NCBI RefSeq assembly: GCF_003996965.1
Contig: NZ_QWDM01000010.1
Location: 124,001 to 188,000, forward strand
Length of the DNA stretch: 64,000 bases
Direction of reading: 5' to 3'
From: Flavobacterium cupreum
GTDB lineage: Bacteria; Bacteroidota; Bacteroidia; Flavobacteriales; Flavobacteriaceae
Below, one piece after another: positions 46,379 through 54,668 of the stretch (the stretch's first letter is position 1; the number at the start of each line of letters is the position of its first letter). The position numbers and the translations under genes were made by a program. The notes under the pieces are model-generated. The model worked only from the letters and a program-made list of their open reading frames with translations, ran no database searches and was not told where the DNA came from.

Positions 46379-46892
46379 AATATTATTAAATATGAACCCC
46401 GAAGGGTATAATTCATTAAACGTTTCATTAAAAACTTACAAGCATAGCTTTACTTTTTTTCCGCAGACCGCAATTTTTTGCCACGCCCGAAAGCGATCAG
46501 GACAAAGGATTTAAATGGATTAAAAATCTGCCTGATCTGCTAAATCTGCGGGAAAAAATTACTCTAGCAGATTTGGCAGATTTTGGAGATAAAAAAATCA
46601 TTCTCCTCTCTTTAATCTGTGGCGAAATATTTTAGCACATATTTTGCCTTATGAATTATCACCCTGAGCGGAGTCGAAGGGCGTTCCAATTGGCACACGG
46701 GGCTTCGACTTCGCTCAGCCTGACAATCGATTTTCATTATGCCTGACAAATATGAGTTGCTCACCCTGGCAATTGACTTCGCTCAGCCAGACAGTGAACA
46801 ATAACAATGTCCCACCCACAACTCACAACCCAAAACTCACAACCCAAAACTCAAAACTCAAAACCCATAACTCATAACTCAAAACTCATAAC
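46379..46892. repeat. Repeat-filled 514-bp gap inside the eCIS cluster
   Basis: No gene is supported here. Reading along the plus strand it holds a TTTTTTGCCAC ... TTTAATCTGTGGCGAAA inverted pair (46474-46484 and 46611-46627), related to the ends of the unit at 3476-3968. Next is a REP-like palindrome with arms 46662-46679 and 46703-46722 (CTTCGACTTCGCTCAG type), then a lone REP half near 46777-46791, then the heptad array 46817-46893. It interrupts an otherwise compact operon between gp25 and baseplate J. Confidence 0.8.
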
Positions 46893-46893
46893 C
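46817..46893. repeat. Array of 11 heptads (CAAAACT/CATAACT)
   Basis: Eleven 7-bp units run from 46817 to 46893 (CACAACT, CACAACC, CAAAACT, CAAAACC, CATAACT, CATAACC). In the gene sense this is AGTTTTG or AGTTATG, that is GAGTTTT/GAGTTAT in another phase. The last base touches the stop codon of the gp25 gene (46893-46895). Confidence 0.9.
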
Positions 46894-47303
46894 TAAATAT
46901 TAGTTCCTTCCTCCATATAGAAAGGATAAACCATATTCGTCCTTGAATTCGTTGCTCTTATTTTATAATCTAAAACCACTAATAATTCGCCGTTTAAATC
47001 ATCTCCCTGGCTGATGTCGATTTTCTCTACATCAATGCGGGGTTCATGGTATAAAATGGCGGTTCTTATTAATTCGGACACAAAGGTTTTTAGTGTTCTG
47101 TTCAGCGGATTAAAAAGAAGTTCCTCCATATTGCAGCCGTATTTAGGGAGCATAATACGTTCTCCTATTTTGGTCGACAATAAGATTTCGAGACTGCTCT
47201 TAATATCCTCCTCATCAGAAATCATTACAACTGCATTTGTTGTTTTCTTAAATTCGGGTGGAAAACTCCATCCGGTTCCCAAAAAAGCTTTTTCACTTTC
47301 CAT
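46893..47303 (-). CDS. eCIS gp25-like baseplate wedge protein (Afp9-like)
   Basis: A 136-aa protein from ATG 47303. The frame is open further upstream, but that part is the antisense-frame reading of the PAAR gene. Motifs KAFLGTGWSFPPEF and LSTKIGERIMLPKYGCNMEE, then LFNPLN, are characteristic of gp25/GPW wedge proteins, including the E-R pair in GERIM. The C-terminus has NSRTNMVYPFYMEEG. It initiates sheath assembly at the baseplate. It starts 2 bp after the PAAR stop. Confidence 0.93.
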   Translation of the reverse strand: MESEKAFLGTGWSFPPEFKKTTNAVVMISDEEDIKSSLEILLSTKIGERIMLPKYGCNMEELLFNPLNRTLKTFVSELIRTAILYHEPRIDVEKIDISQGDDLNGELLVVLDYKIRATNSRTNMVYPFYMEEGTNI

Positions 47304-47305
47304 AA

Positions 47306-47596
47306 TTAACCTATTAAAACAGTTGCTAATCCCGCTACGATTGTTCCGCCATGTGCGGTGGAGTCTCCCATTCTGGCTGCAGGTTTCCCGCCAATCAAAA
47401 CCGTTGAAGAACCCATTGCGATGCTGTCCGGCGGACCGCTGCACGTCGCCATGTCCCCGACACAGGCTGCCGGAACGCCGCCAATTAAAACGGTCGGTAC
47501 GCCTGCAGGTAAAATCGGGCCGCCCACATGCGGAACGGTTGCTGTTACCATTGGGCAAACATGCATATCTGAAACTCTTGCGGCCGGTGCTCCCAT
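47306..47596 (-). CDS. PAAR-domain spike tip protein
   Basis: A 96-aa PAAR protein, short and Gly/Pro/Ala-rich. Repeats of PTVLIGGVPAACVGD, STVLIGGKPAARMGD and the opening PAARVSDMHVCPM give the beta-spike tip fold. Metal-binding His and Cys are present in the positions expected of PAAR (HVCP, and Cys in MATC). It caps the VgrG-like spike. It begins 4 bp after the spike stop codon, upstream of gp25; in Afp/PVC the order of these two genes is reversed. Confidence 0.93.
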   Translation of the reverse strand: MGAPAARVSDMHVCPMVTATVPHVGGPILPAGVPTVLIGGVPAACVGDMATCSGPPDSIAMGSSTVLIGGKPAARMGDSTAHGGTIVAGLATVLIG

Positions 47597-47600
47597 GATT

Positions 47601-49346
47601 TTAATTTATTTGTACAATACTTCCTTTTAAGACGGCAGTGGCTCCTGATGATACTTCTGCGCCTGCGCTTCCTTCTGCCTTAAATTGTGCGGTGGCACTT
47701 ACTGAAACATTGGTCCCTTCAATTTTTACATCTCCGGTAGCTTTGAGTTCAATGTTTCCGGCACTTTCCATTTTGATGCCCTTGCTGTCGATGGTGATGA
47801 CGTTCGAATTTTCATCTTCGATAATAATGACCCCTTTGTCTTCATCAAGCGTGATTTTTTTACCCGCAGGCGTTTCAATGCCGATTGATTTTTTTTCATC
47901 GTCAAATACCACCTTCATTTCGCTCCGGGTTACAATTCCTTTCTGGTGATTGGCATCGGCAGCTGTTATCGGAGCGGGTTTTCCACTGCTGTGAAGCATT
48001 CCCAAAACGATGGCGTTGTTCGGATCTTCGTTGATAAAACCGATGATGACTTCATCTTCAATTTCAGGCCTGAAAAAGAAACCCCTGTTTTCCCCTGCAT
48101 CCGGAGAAGCTACGCGGCACCAGATGCCCTGTTCTTCATTGTTGATGATCGGAATCTTTACTAAAATCCGGTCTTCGCCATTGGGGTCACTTTCGAGCTG
48201 CGTTACAATTCCGGTGTGCAGCCCTTTTATGGCCGGAATGATCCCGGAACCGGTGGGTGTATGGATGTCGAATGTTTCAGAGAACCATTCCGGATTCAGT
48301 CCGAATTGGGCATCGATTGTCCAGTTTCCTTCAGAGATTTCATGAAAAACCCCGGTGATGTACGCTTTTCCGTTGAACCGGTCACCAACGCCTTCGAGCG
48401 TAATGATGGTATTGGGTTTTACGGCAGGTATTCCCTGAAACTTTACCCTTCCGCGGATTTTTGATAATTGCTGAAAGAGCAGCTTGGCATCGGCCCAATC
48501 CTGAAGTTCCACATCCGATATATTGCCGCCGTGACGCAATTCGAGGTTTTCCAATTCGATGGTTTCGGCCAGATCTGAAGGGCTTAAATTTCCGTTTAAG
48601 GAAACAGCCGGATCATTCGCCTCAATTTCTACCAGCTCCTGATTGCTGTAATCCCAGCTGTACGAAGACACTTTTGCGAATTGGTTTCTGGCATCTATCT
48701 CAGCGTCAAAGTCCAGTAAACTGGCTCCGAAAGTGACCGTTTCAACAGACGCTGCCGTTACATTGGGTTTGCTGATGGTGATTTTGCCATTCTCCACAAA
48801 ACAAAGTTTACCGCTGGCCTGTGCCCGTGACACTATAAAATCCCAATCGGAGGTATTGTACTGAACCAGTTCTTTGTGACTGAAATTGGTCGCCTCTACC
48901 TCTTTTTCCAATCCGTACGCATCGATAATTTCCTCGAAAGCTTCGCTGTCTTTGACGTCATAGAAATATTTGCTCTTTCTGCCGATGGTCAGTTTTACAG
49001 CTTCGTCTTTGCATTCGATAATCAGCAGTGAAGCACCACTTTTTATTTTGATGGAATGCTTGATGACAATGCCTTTGTAAATCGTTTCTTCATCGTTATG
49101 GTAACCGGCCGTTATTTCAATTTTTTTACCCGGAATCAATAAATCTTCATTGCTTAATTTAAAATCCCTTTCAGAAGCTTCCCCGTCTGTCAGAATAATT
49201 TGGGCCATAGGAATCCGGTTCACCTCATTTTGTACCACAATATTTTTTACCTGATAGGTTTTAGATAATTCCTCGCCTTCAATTAAAATTTTATGCGTTA
49301 CTAAATCGGCACTTTTACTGGTTTGTATGACTCCGCTGTTGTTCAT
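47601..49346 (-). CDS. eCIS spike protein (VgrG/Afp8-like)
   Basis: A 581-aa protein. N-terminal ~1-340: gp27/GPD-like hub (KTYQVKNIVVQNEVNRIPMA, then YNTSDWDFIVSRAQASGKLC). Residues ~350-450: gp5 OB-fold (LHTGIVTQLESDPNGEDRIL, then EDEVIIGFINEDPNNAIVLG). The C-terminus from ~470 is a beta-helix needle (NVITIDSKGIKMESAGNIEL) ending at residue 581 without an extra effector domain. So payloads must be separate proteins. The start overlaps the LysM gene stop (ATGA). Confidence 0.93.
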   Translation of the reverse strand: MNNSGVIQTSKSADLVTHKILIEGEELSKTYQVKNIVVQNEVNRIPMAQIILTDGEASERDFKLSNEDLLIPGKKIEITAGYHNDEETIYKGIVIKHSIKIKSGASLLIIECKDEAVKLTIGRKSKYFYDVKDSEAFEEIIDAYGLEKEVEATNFSHKELVQYNTSDWDFIVSRAQASGKLCFVENGKITISKPNVTAASVETVTFGASLLDFDAEIDARNQFAKVSSYSWDYSNQELVEIEANDPAVSLNGNLSPSDLAETIELENLELRHGGNISDVELQDWADAKLLFQQLSKIRGRVKFQGIPAVKPNTIITLEGVGDRFNGKAYITGVFHEISEGNWTIDAQFGLNPEWFSETFDIHTPTGSGIIPAIKGLHTGIVTQLESDPNGEDRILVKIPIINNEEQGIWCRVASPDAGENRGFFFRPEIEDEVIIGFINEDPNNAIVLGMLHSSGKPAPITAADANHQKGIVTRSEMKVVFDDEKKSIGIETPAGKKITLDEDKGVIIIEDENSNVITIDSKGIKMESAGNIELKATGDVKIEGTNVSVSATAQFKAEGSAGAEVSSGATAVLKGSIVQIN

Positions 49347-50029
49347 CAGGATTGTTTTTGTAAGGGTGGGAAGAATAGTTTTTGCCCGGTTTTTAGTTTT
49401 CTGAAATTGACAATGTTATTGACCCTGGCCACTTCCAGATAATACTTGGAGTCGCCGTAGATCTTAAAGGACATCAGAGGCAATGTATCACCTTCGGTTA
49501 CCGTTCTGTAATGGGTCAGGTCGGGTGATTTATTGTTTTCTTTTGCAGCCCTTAAGTTATCCTCTACAAAACCCTGGAATTTTCCTTTTGCAATCGCCCT
49601 GATTGGGGTACCGTCGGGTTTGAAGAGTTTGAATTCCACGTTCATTTCGGTCATTGCCCCCTTAAAGAGCAGCGTTCCCCAGGAAATAATCAGGTAATTG
49701 GGCTTGTGCTCGTCGCCGTTGTAATCCAGGATGACTTTCTTGAATTTCTCAATGTCGTCAATGATCCCGTCGTCAGAACTGGCATAGCCGTTAATTACCC
49801 CCGAGCGGTCAAACACAAAATCGAGTTCCAGGTTTTCGGGTAATTTTTTATTGAACTTCGGAGAAACCGTACTCGTGCCGGCAGCCTGAGTGTCATCGGT
49901 TTCAATCTTATAGTGATAGGTGTACTTCTCCGGATTCATTAAAGTGGAAAATTCACCATCCGCAATCTTGTTGTTAAATTCCGGATCACTATACGCAACC
50001 ACCTTGAGTTTTTCTAATTCACCAGCCAT
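49346..50029 (-). CDS. eCIS LysM-containing tube-initiator/hub protein (Afp7-like)
   Basis: A 227-aa protein. The N-terminal CIS-tube-like domain has EFSTLMNPEKYTYHYKIE and LELDFVFDRSG. A C-terminal LysM motif spans ~175-225 (VTEGDTLPLMSFKIYGDSKY, then LKTGQKLFFPPL). In Afp/PVC the equivalent Afp7 joins tube to baseplate hub; its LysM is structural. It begins 1 bp after the stop of the small DUF5908 gene. Confidence 0.9.
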   Translation of the reverse strand: MAGELEKLKVVAYSDPEFNNKIADGEFSTLMNPEKYTYHYKIETDDTQAAGTSTVSPKFNKKLPENLELDFVFDRSGVINGYASSDDGIIDDIEKFKKVILDYNGDEHKPNYLIISWGTLLFKGAMTEMNVEFKLFKPDGTPIRAIAKGKFQGFVEDNLRAAKENNKSPDLTHYRTVTEGDTLPLMSFKIYGDSKYYLEVARVNNIVNFRKLKTGQKLFFPPLQKQS

Positions 50030-50030
50030 G

Positions 50031-50189
50031 TCAGCGTTCTTTTTTACGTTCTATAATTTTCATAACCTGTTCTACACATTCGGCTACCGGATCGTCGCCG
50101 TTGCTTTTTGAAGCTTTGGCCTGAGCATTTGGTTTTGATCCTTCGTCGACGTTTATCCTGATGTGAAGCTCTTTTATTTCTATCGGCAT
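50031..50189 (-). CDS. 52-aa DUF5908-like protein (Afp6 position)
   Basis: A small frame, ATG 50189 to TGA 50031, encoding 52 residues: starts MPIEIKELHIRINVDE and ends in a basic helix (VEQVMKIIERKKER). It matches the Bacteroidota DUF5908 proteins as I know them: a PIEIKELHI-type strand and a basic tail. It lies exactly between the second tube and the LysM gene with 1-2 bp gaps, the slot of the small Afp6/Pvc6 gene. It is easily missed for its size. Confidence 0.82.
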   Translation of the reverse strand: MPIEIKELHIRINVDEGSKPNAQAKASKSNGDDPVAECVEQVMKIIERKKER

Positions 50190-50191
50190 GA

Positions 50192-50638
50192 CTAACTTTT
50201 TATTAAAGTGAAATAATTGTAGGTAAGCTCAAAGTTTTCGACAACGAGCTTACTTTCTTCAGCATTAAAATCCTCAACGGCCCATTTTATGGGATAAGCA
50301 TGCACTACATTCCATGAAACCAGGGGCTGATGTTCCTCGTCCAACAATTTGATGGTCAGGTTGACCGGCTTAAACGAGAAGTTTTCGATCGCATCCCGAC
50401 ACCAGTCGATAACGGCAGAATCAATCAGCATTCCCCTTTTTAAAGTCAGGTTTGGATACTTGGTCTTGACCGGAAGTTTGTGTTTGAATCTGTTTTCACC
50501 ACCTTCGGCTATCTCTTCAGTTTCAATATCGACAGATAAACCGGAAACCGATTGAAACTGATGGTCTTTTGCCTGCGAGCCAAGACCTTCAAATTCAACT
50601 AAAAAGTGAAAACCGACAGGTGGATAATAGTTAGCCAT
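50192..50638 (-). CDS. eCIS inner-tube protein 2 (gp19 family, Afp5-like)
   Basis: A 148-aa T4-gp19/Hcp-like tube protein. It has YYPPVGFHFLVEFEG, SVSGLSVDIETEEIAEG, TLKRGMLIDSAVIDWCRDAI and VSWNVVHAYPIKW, the normal order of the family. It is probably the tube initiator (Afp5 type) adjacent to the hub, since it lies next to the Afp6- and Afp7-like genes. It starts 2 bp after the main tube gene. Confidence 0.92.
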   Translation of the reverse strand: MANYYPPVGFHFLVEFEGLGSQAKDHQFQSVSGLSVDIETEEIAEGGENRFKHKLPVKTKYPNLTLKRGMLIDSAVIDWCRDAIENFSFKPVNLTIKLLDEEHQPLVSWNVVHAYPIKWAVEDFNAEESKLVVENFELTYNYFTLIKS

Positions 50639-50640
50639 GA

Positions 50641-51069
50641 TTAATCATTTTGGATCGATAAACCTTCATGAACCAATTCCATTGATTCGATAGCCACTTC
50701 GTTTCCGTCGGCTTTCAGATCAGTCGACTGTACTTTGGTTGGCCATGCATTTTTGACTTTCCAGGTAATCACCGGTTCGTGTTCCTCGTTTAGAAGTTTG
50801 ATGGTAATGTCCCTTCTTTCGATAGTGTTTAGTTTTACCGTATTCCACCAGGTGTAATACTCATTATCGCTTTTAAAAGTGCCTCGTTTCATCGTGATAT
50901 TAGAGAACTTCTGCATACCCGGCATCTTGATTTTGCTGTACTCCGGGCTTGCGCCCTGACGGTACTCGATAACTTCGGTTTCTACATCTAATCCGGAGAC
51001 CTCTGTAAAACCTATTTTTGTTCCGCCCCAGTCCACTGAGAAATGAAACTTTGATAATGGATAACTCAT
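50641..51069 (-). CDS. eCIS inner-tube protein 1 (gp19 family, Afp1-like)
   Basis: A 142-aa T4-gp19-like protein with YPLSKFHFSVDWGGTKIGFT, SGLDVETEVIEYRQGASPE, TMKRGTFKSDNEYYTWWNT and WKVKNAWPTKVQ. This is the main stacked-ring tube component in my reading, by analogy with Afp1. It shares its plan with the next gene but differs in many residues. It follows the sheath gene after 30 bp. Confidence 0.93.
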   Translation of the reverse strand: MSYPLSKFHFSVDWGGTKIGFTEVSGLDVETEVIEYRQGASPEYSKIKMPGMQKFSNITMKRGTFKSDNEYYTWWNTVKLNTIERRDITIKLLNEEHEPVITWKVKNAWPTKVQSTDLKADGNEVAIESMELVHEGLSIQND

Positions 51070-51099
51070 GATTTATATTTTTTTATGTTGATAGATTAA

Positions 51100-53208
51100 T
51101 TAAGATTCCTGCATTTTGTGAGAGAAACGAAGGATGATAAATTCTGCCGGACGCACGACTGCCATTCCGATTTCGACAATCATTCGGCCTTCCAGGATAT
51201 CGAGAGCCGACATCGTCTGACCCAGTCCGACCCTTACATAAAAAGCCTGTTCCGGTTTTGCCCCGGCCAAAGCCCCGGCTCTCCACTGAAGAATTAAGAA
51301 ATTCTCGATCATGGCTCTGACTCTGATCCAGGTATTGGCATCATTAGGCTCAAATACAAATTGTTCCGTTGCTTTTTTGATGGATTCTTCGGCCATATTG
51401 AAGAAGCGTCTTACGGGTACATAACGCCATTCGTTGTCATTACCTGCAAGGGTTCTTGATCCCCAAATCAAGGTTCCCTTGCCTGTAAAACTTCTGATAG
51501 CGTTGATGGATTTACCGGCTACGGTATCAACATTCAGATTATCCTGATCGCCATTTGTTATTTTTAATGTTGGTTTGATCACATAATTAATTCCCACATT
51601 CGCAGGTGCTTTCCATACCCCTCTGTTGGAGTCGACACGGGCATAGATACCGGCAACCGCGCTGCTTGGAGGAAGTGTAAGAGGCAATGCTCCGATTTCT
51701 GCTTTGATGGCATTGTAGGATTTGTTGTCTAAGCCCTCAATATCACCCAGATAGCGGCCGTTCATGGCGCCATTGTTCACATCAGTTGTGGTAACAAGGC
51801 CTATTTCATTCTTAATGTTGGTTACAAGAGTTACGATATCGTCTGTTCCTGCTGAAAGATTGAATACGTCAACCGTAATATTCAGAGCAGGATCCGGTAA
51901 ATTGATGATTGAATCCGGTGCAGTAAACGTAAGAAGTTTGGCAATCTCAGCAATTACGTTGGTGGTATTGGTTTTTACATTTTGTGCCACTTTCAGGTTG
52001 GTGTTGGATGCCTTTAGTTTGGCAGTCAGATCTTCAAGATTGTCCCTAACGCTTTCTATTTTGTTATTTCCTTCAAATAAATTGACAAAAAGATCCAGCG
52101 CTGTCTGAAGTGCATCTCCCGAATTGGCCACTTCTTCTACAGAAGCAATAGCCGATTCGGCAGCATTTTGAATTTTATCCTTATCTGAAATCAAAGTGTT
52201 CAGATTGGCCGTCAGTGTTTCTAAAATTGGAATAAATGCAACAGTTTTTGCTACCGTAAAGGTTTCAGCCGGCGGGTTGGCGGCATTATTGTATCCTGCT
52301 GCACTGTCTATATACGAAAGGACATCGGCAACACTTCCGGAGATCGAATCGTCTGTGGCATCGGCATCACTATCGGTTACCGAGATTAAGCTGGCCGCGG
52401 TCAGTGTAACAGTCGCCAGAGCATCTTCCACTTCACCAAAAGCAGTTGATATTGCATCAGGAACGTTGGTTACGTGTCTGATTAAAATATCTTCTTCATT
52501 GTAGCGATAGTCAAGGATAGTATCCAGGTAAGGATAATAGGCAGCACCATATTTAAGGTAATCTTTTTCAAGAGCAATTTTACTTCTTAAGGTTTGGGAA
52601 TCTCCTCCAATATCGTTAGAAGTATACGTGTCAATAATCGTGAATCGATCCTGCAGATCGTGGCACTGCATGAGGGCCTCAGAATACAAACTGTAAAATT
52701 CGTCTACGCCCAATGCTTTTGCATCCGGAAAGAGTATCAATGTAGGTTCGTCTTCTGCTTCCAGTAAATTCAGTCCGGCTGTCAGATCGGCAAAAAGAAC
52801 AGGATTTTGATTGCCATTGACATCTTCGTAGTTTCTCACCGAAATGATATAACAAGGTCCGCCTCCATTGGCAAAATACAGCTGAAGTGCATAATACATC
52901 AGAAATGGTTTTGGCGAACTCGGCTGGTTCACCACAATATTTCTTTCGGTTACTACATTGTCCGTTACCACGTCTGTGACATCTACAGAGATGGATTCTT
53001 CAGGATATGCAAATCCGAAATAGGTTTCATAATCCAGTAAAGAAGTAATTCGGGTAGGAACCCTGTCCAGATCGTTGTCGGTTTTTTTAACAGCTTTTTC
53101 TGTATAGCCAATAAAAGCGGGAATTGCTGTTTCGACCTGAGCAACAGAAGGAGGGAACTTTACGATTTCCTCAATGTATACGCCAGGTGTTTTGTAAGTT
53201 GTTGCCAT
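51100..53208 (-). CDS. eCIS contractile sheath with an inserted domain
   Basis: A 702-aa sheath protein, the only sheath gene of the cluster; Afp has three. N-terminal ~1-245 has TYKTPGVYIEEIVKFPPSVA and AIPAFIGYTEKA, the handshake and core motifs of phage sheaths. The C-terminal core ~480-702 has GVWKAPANVGI, EWRYVPVRRFFNMAEES and WIRVRAMIENFLILQWRAG. Between them ~230 extra residues form a helical, Ala/Thr/Asn-rich domain (AASLISVTDSDADATDDSIS, then DNLEDLTAKLKASNTN). This insert would project outward from the sheath surface. It starts 18 bp after the 280-aa gene. Confidence 0.93.
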   Translation of the reverse strand: MATTYKTPGVYIEEIVKFPPSVAQVETAIPAFIGYTEKAVKKTDNDLDRVPTRITSLLDYETYFGFAYPEESISVDVTDVVTDNVVTERNIVVNQPSSPKPFLMYYALQLYFANGGGPCYIISVRNYEDVNGNQNPVLFADLTAGLNLLEAEDEPTLILFPDAKALGVDEFYSLYSEALMQCHDLQDRFTIIDTYTSNDIGGDSQTLRSKIALEKDYLKYGAAYYPYLDTILDYRYNEEDILIRHVTNVPDAISTAFGEVEDALATVTLTAASLISVTDSDADATDDSISGSVADVLSYIDSAAGYNNAANPPAETFTVAKTVAFIPILETLTANLNTLISDKDKIQNAAESAIASVEEVANSGDALQTALDLFVNLFEGNNKIESVRDNLEDLTAKLKASNTNLKVAQNVKTNTTNVIAEIAKLLTFTAPDSIINLPDPALNITVDVFNLSAGTDDIVTLVTNIKNEIGLVTTTDVNNGAMNGRYLGDIEGLDNKSYNAIKAEIGALPLTLPPSSAVAGIYARVDSNRGVWKAPANVGINYVIKPTLKITNGDQDNLNVDTVAGKSINAIRSFTGKGTLIWGSRTLAGNDNEWRYVPVRRFFNMAEESIKKATEQFVFEPNDANTWIRVRAMIENFLILQWRAGALAGAKPEQAFYVRVGLGQTMSALDILEGRMIVEIGMAVVRPAEFIILRFSHKMQES

Positions 53209-53226
53209 AATTGATTGTTTTAATTA

Positions 53227-54069
53227 TTAAATAAATATTTCCGAATAATAATCACCATTATTTTTTGTTATTGATTTTACAGAAGGGTTAGGATATTGGC
53301 TGTCTGCTGACTGCGGCGGAGTAAAGTCCGTAAGCGGATCAATTTCAACAAAACCCGAGTAGGTGAGCGGTTTAACAGCATTGGTTTTAATTTCAGTTGC
53401 TGCTTTCCTGTTGATGTATTTCCAAAGTGTTTTACGGTTATCGAAATGAATCTTAAAATTGGGACTTAACATTTTGCCTGCATTCGTCACAATATTTTTG
53501 GCAGCTGTATCGGCTTTCATCTGTAGTGAAAGCATTCCGAAAACACCACGGCTTTCTGCTGTATGGAATTCCGATAAGAAATGAGTGGTTGTTTCTTCTG
53601 ATACTAAATAGTCATTTGAAATCAGGATATTCTCATTGAATTTCGGAATGTACTGAAACGTTACCGGTTCCGTGGAAGGCTTTACGTTGCTGAATAAAAA
53701 CATTTGGTTTAGTACAAATTCCAAATCGGTGTAATGCTCAAACTGAAAGTCTTTTATCGCGATTATAAAGTCCAGTTTCAAATCAGGAGGAACACTTATG
53801 TAGGGATCGGCTGTATCGTTTTCTTTCACTTTGATGTAGACTCGGAATCCGGTTTTGGTGGGCTTAAATGCCATTTTGTAGTTTCGTAACCGGGTGCTGG
53901 TTTCGACCGTTGGCGTTATGGCGGCAAAGGAATCGTTATTGAATTTTTGCAGCATCTTTTGTTTATCTGCTGCCGACATGCCTGCATAAGTGGCCTCACC
54001 ACTGTTCAGAAAATAATTGTGCAAAAATGTTACTTCAAATAACAATCCGTATGTAAGATTAAAACTCAT
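53227..54069 (-). CDS. eCIS-associated protein of unknown function
   Basis: A 280-aa soluble protein I do not recognise. It begins MSFNLTYGLLFEVTFLHNYF and has beta-rich segments (YKMAFKPTKTGFRVYIKVKE, ILISNDYLVSEET) and AESRGVFGMLSLQMK. Placed between the DUF4255 cap gene (4-bp ATGA overlap) and the sheath gene, it is most likely a structural or assembly protein of the particle. No Afp homologue is apparent by eye. Confidence 0.75.
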   Translation of the reverse strand: MSFNLTYGLLFEVTFLHNYFLNSGEATYAGMSAADKQKMLQKFNNDSFAAITPTVETSTRLRNYKMAFKPTKTGFRVYIKVKENDTADPYISVPPDLKLDFIIAIKDFQFEHYTDLEFVLNQMFLFSNVKPSTEPVTFQYIPKFNENILISNDYLVSEETTTHFLSEFHTAESRGVFGMLSLQMKADTAAKNIVTNAGKMLSPNFKIHFDNRKTLWKYINRKAATEIKTNAVKPLTYSGFVEIDPLTDFTPPQSADSQYPNPSVKSITKNNGDYYSEIFI

Positions 54070-54668
54070 GACTGCTCTTTAGTTTTGGTTATACCTTTTA
54101 CTTTGCTGATCAGTTGTCCTTCGGCCTGAGGAATATTGCGTTCAATTTGTATCATGCTAACTTTGTATAAAGCCGACGGGAATTGTTTGCCGCCCAATGT
54201 TCCCCAGATGTAATTCAGCTCTTCAAAAGTGGGCGTGTAAAGCTCTACCGAGAATCTGAAGTTGTCAATATTGGTCATGGCCACATTATTTCGGTTGTAA
54301 ATAGTGTTGGCCTGGGTAAAAAGCTTTTTACCCTGAAAAAAGGCTATGATTTTCGAAATATCATTAAGCGAATTGATGTATTTATTTCTGTTGGCGCTAA
54401 AAAGCAAGTACAGATTTAGATTAATGATGCTGTTTTTATAAATGGTCTTGGTATTTTCGATTGCATGATTCGGAAAGTTCTTTAAAGTAGCCTCCTCATC
54501 CAGATTGATTAGAGTCAGTGCCACCTTATCTTCTAAATTGCCGGATACGATTTCGTTTTGGGACTCTAAAAAAGCAATATTTTCGGCCACGACGGTTTTA
54601 TCCAATCCGATTTCGTCGAGATAGTTGTTTACTTGTTCCGTAATTATCTGAATAACTTCAAAAATCAT
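54066..54668 (-). CDS. eCIS DUF4255 protein (Afp16-like cap/tube terminator)
   Basis: A 200-aa protein from ATG 54668; a TTG 14 codons upstream is less likely. The opening FEVIQIITEQVNNYLDE, then NEIVSGNLEDKVALTLINLD and YKNSIINLNLYLLFSANRNK, is typical of DUF4255, the family of Afp16/Pvc16. In Afp, gene 16 terminates tube growth and caps the particle. Here it opens the operon instead of ending it. The 3' end overlaps the next gene by 4 bp. Confidence 0.9.
   Translation of the reverse strand: MIFEVIQIITEQVNNYLDEIGLDKTVVAENIAFLESQNEIVSGNLEDKVALTLINLDEEATLKNFPNHAIENTKTIYKNSIINLNLYLLFSANRNKYINSLNDISKIIAFFQGKKLFTQANTIYNRNNVAMTNIDNFRFSVELYTPTFEELNYIWGTLGGKQFPSALYKVSMIQIERNIPQAEGQLISKVKGITKTKEQS

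Noticed and set aside
47304..47558. Longer N-terminus for the gp25 protein
   Set aside because: The upstream extension overlaps the PAAR gene in another frame and is Arg/Cys-rich nonsense; ATG 47303 gives a normal gp25.
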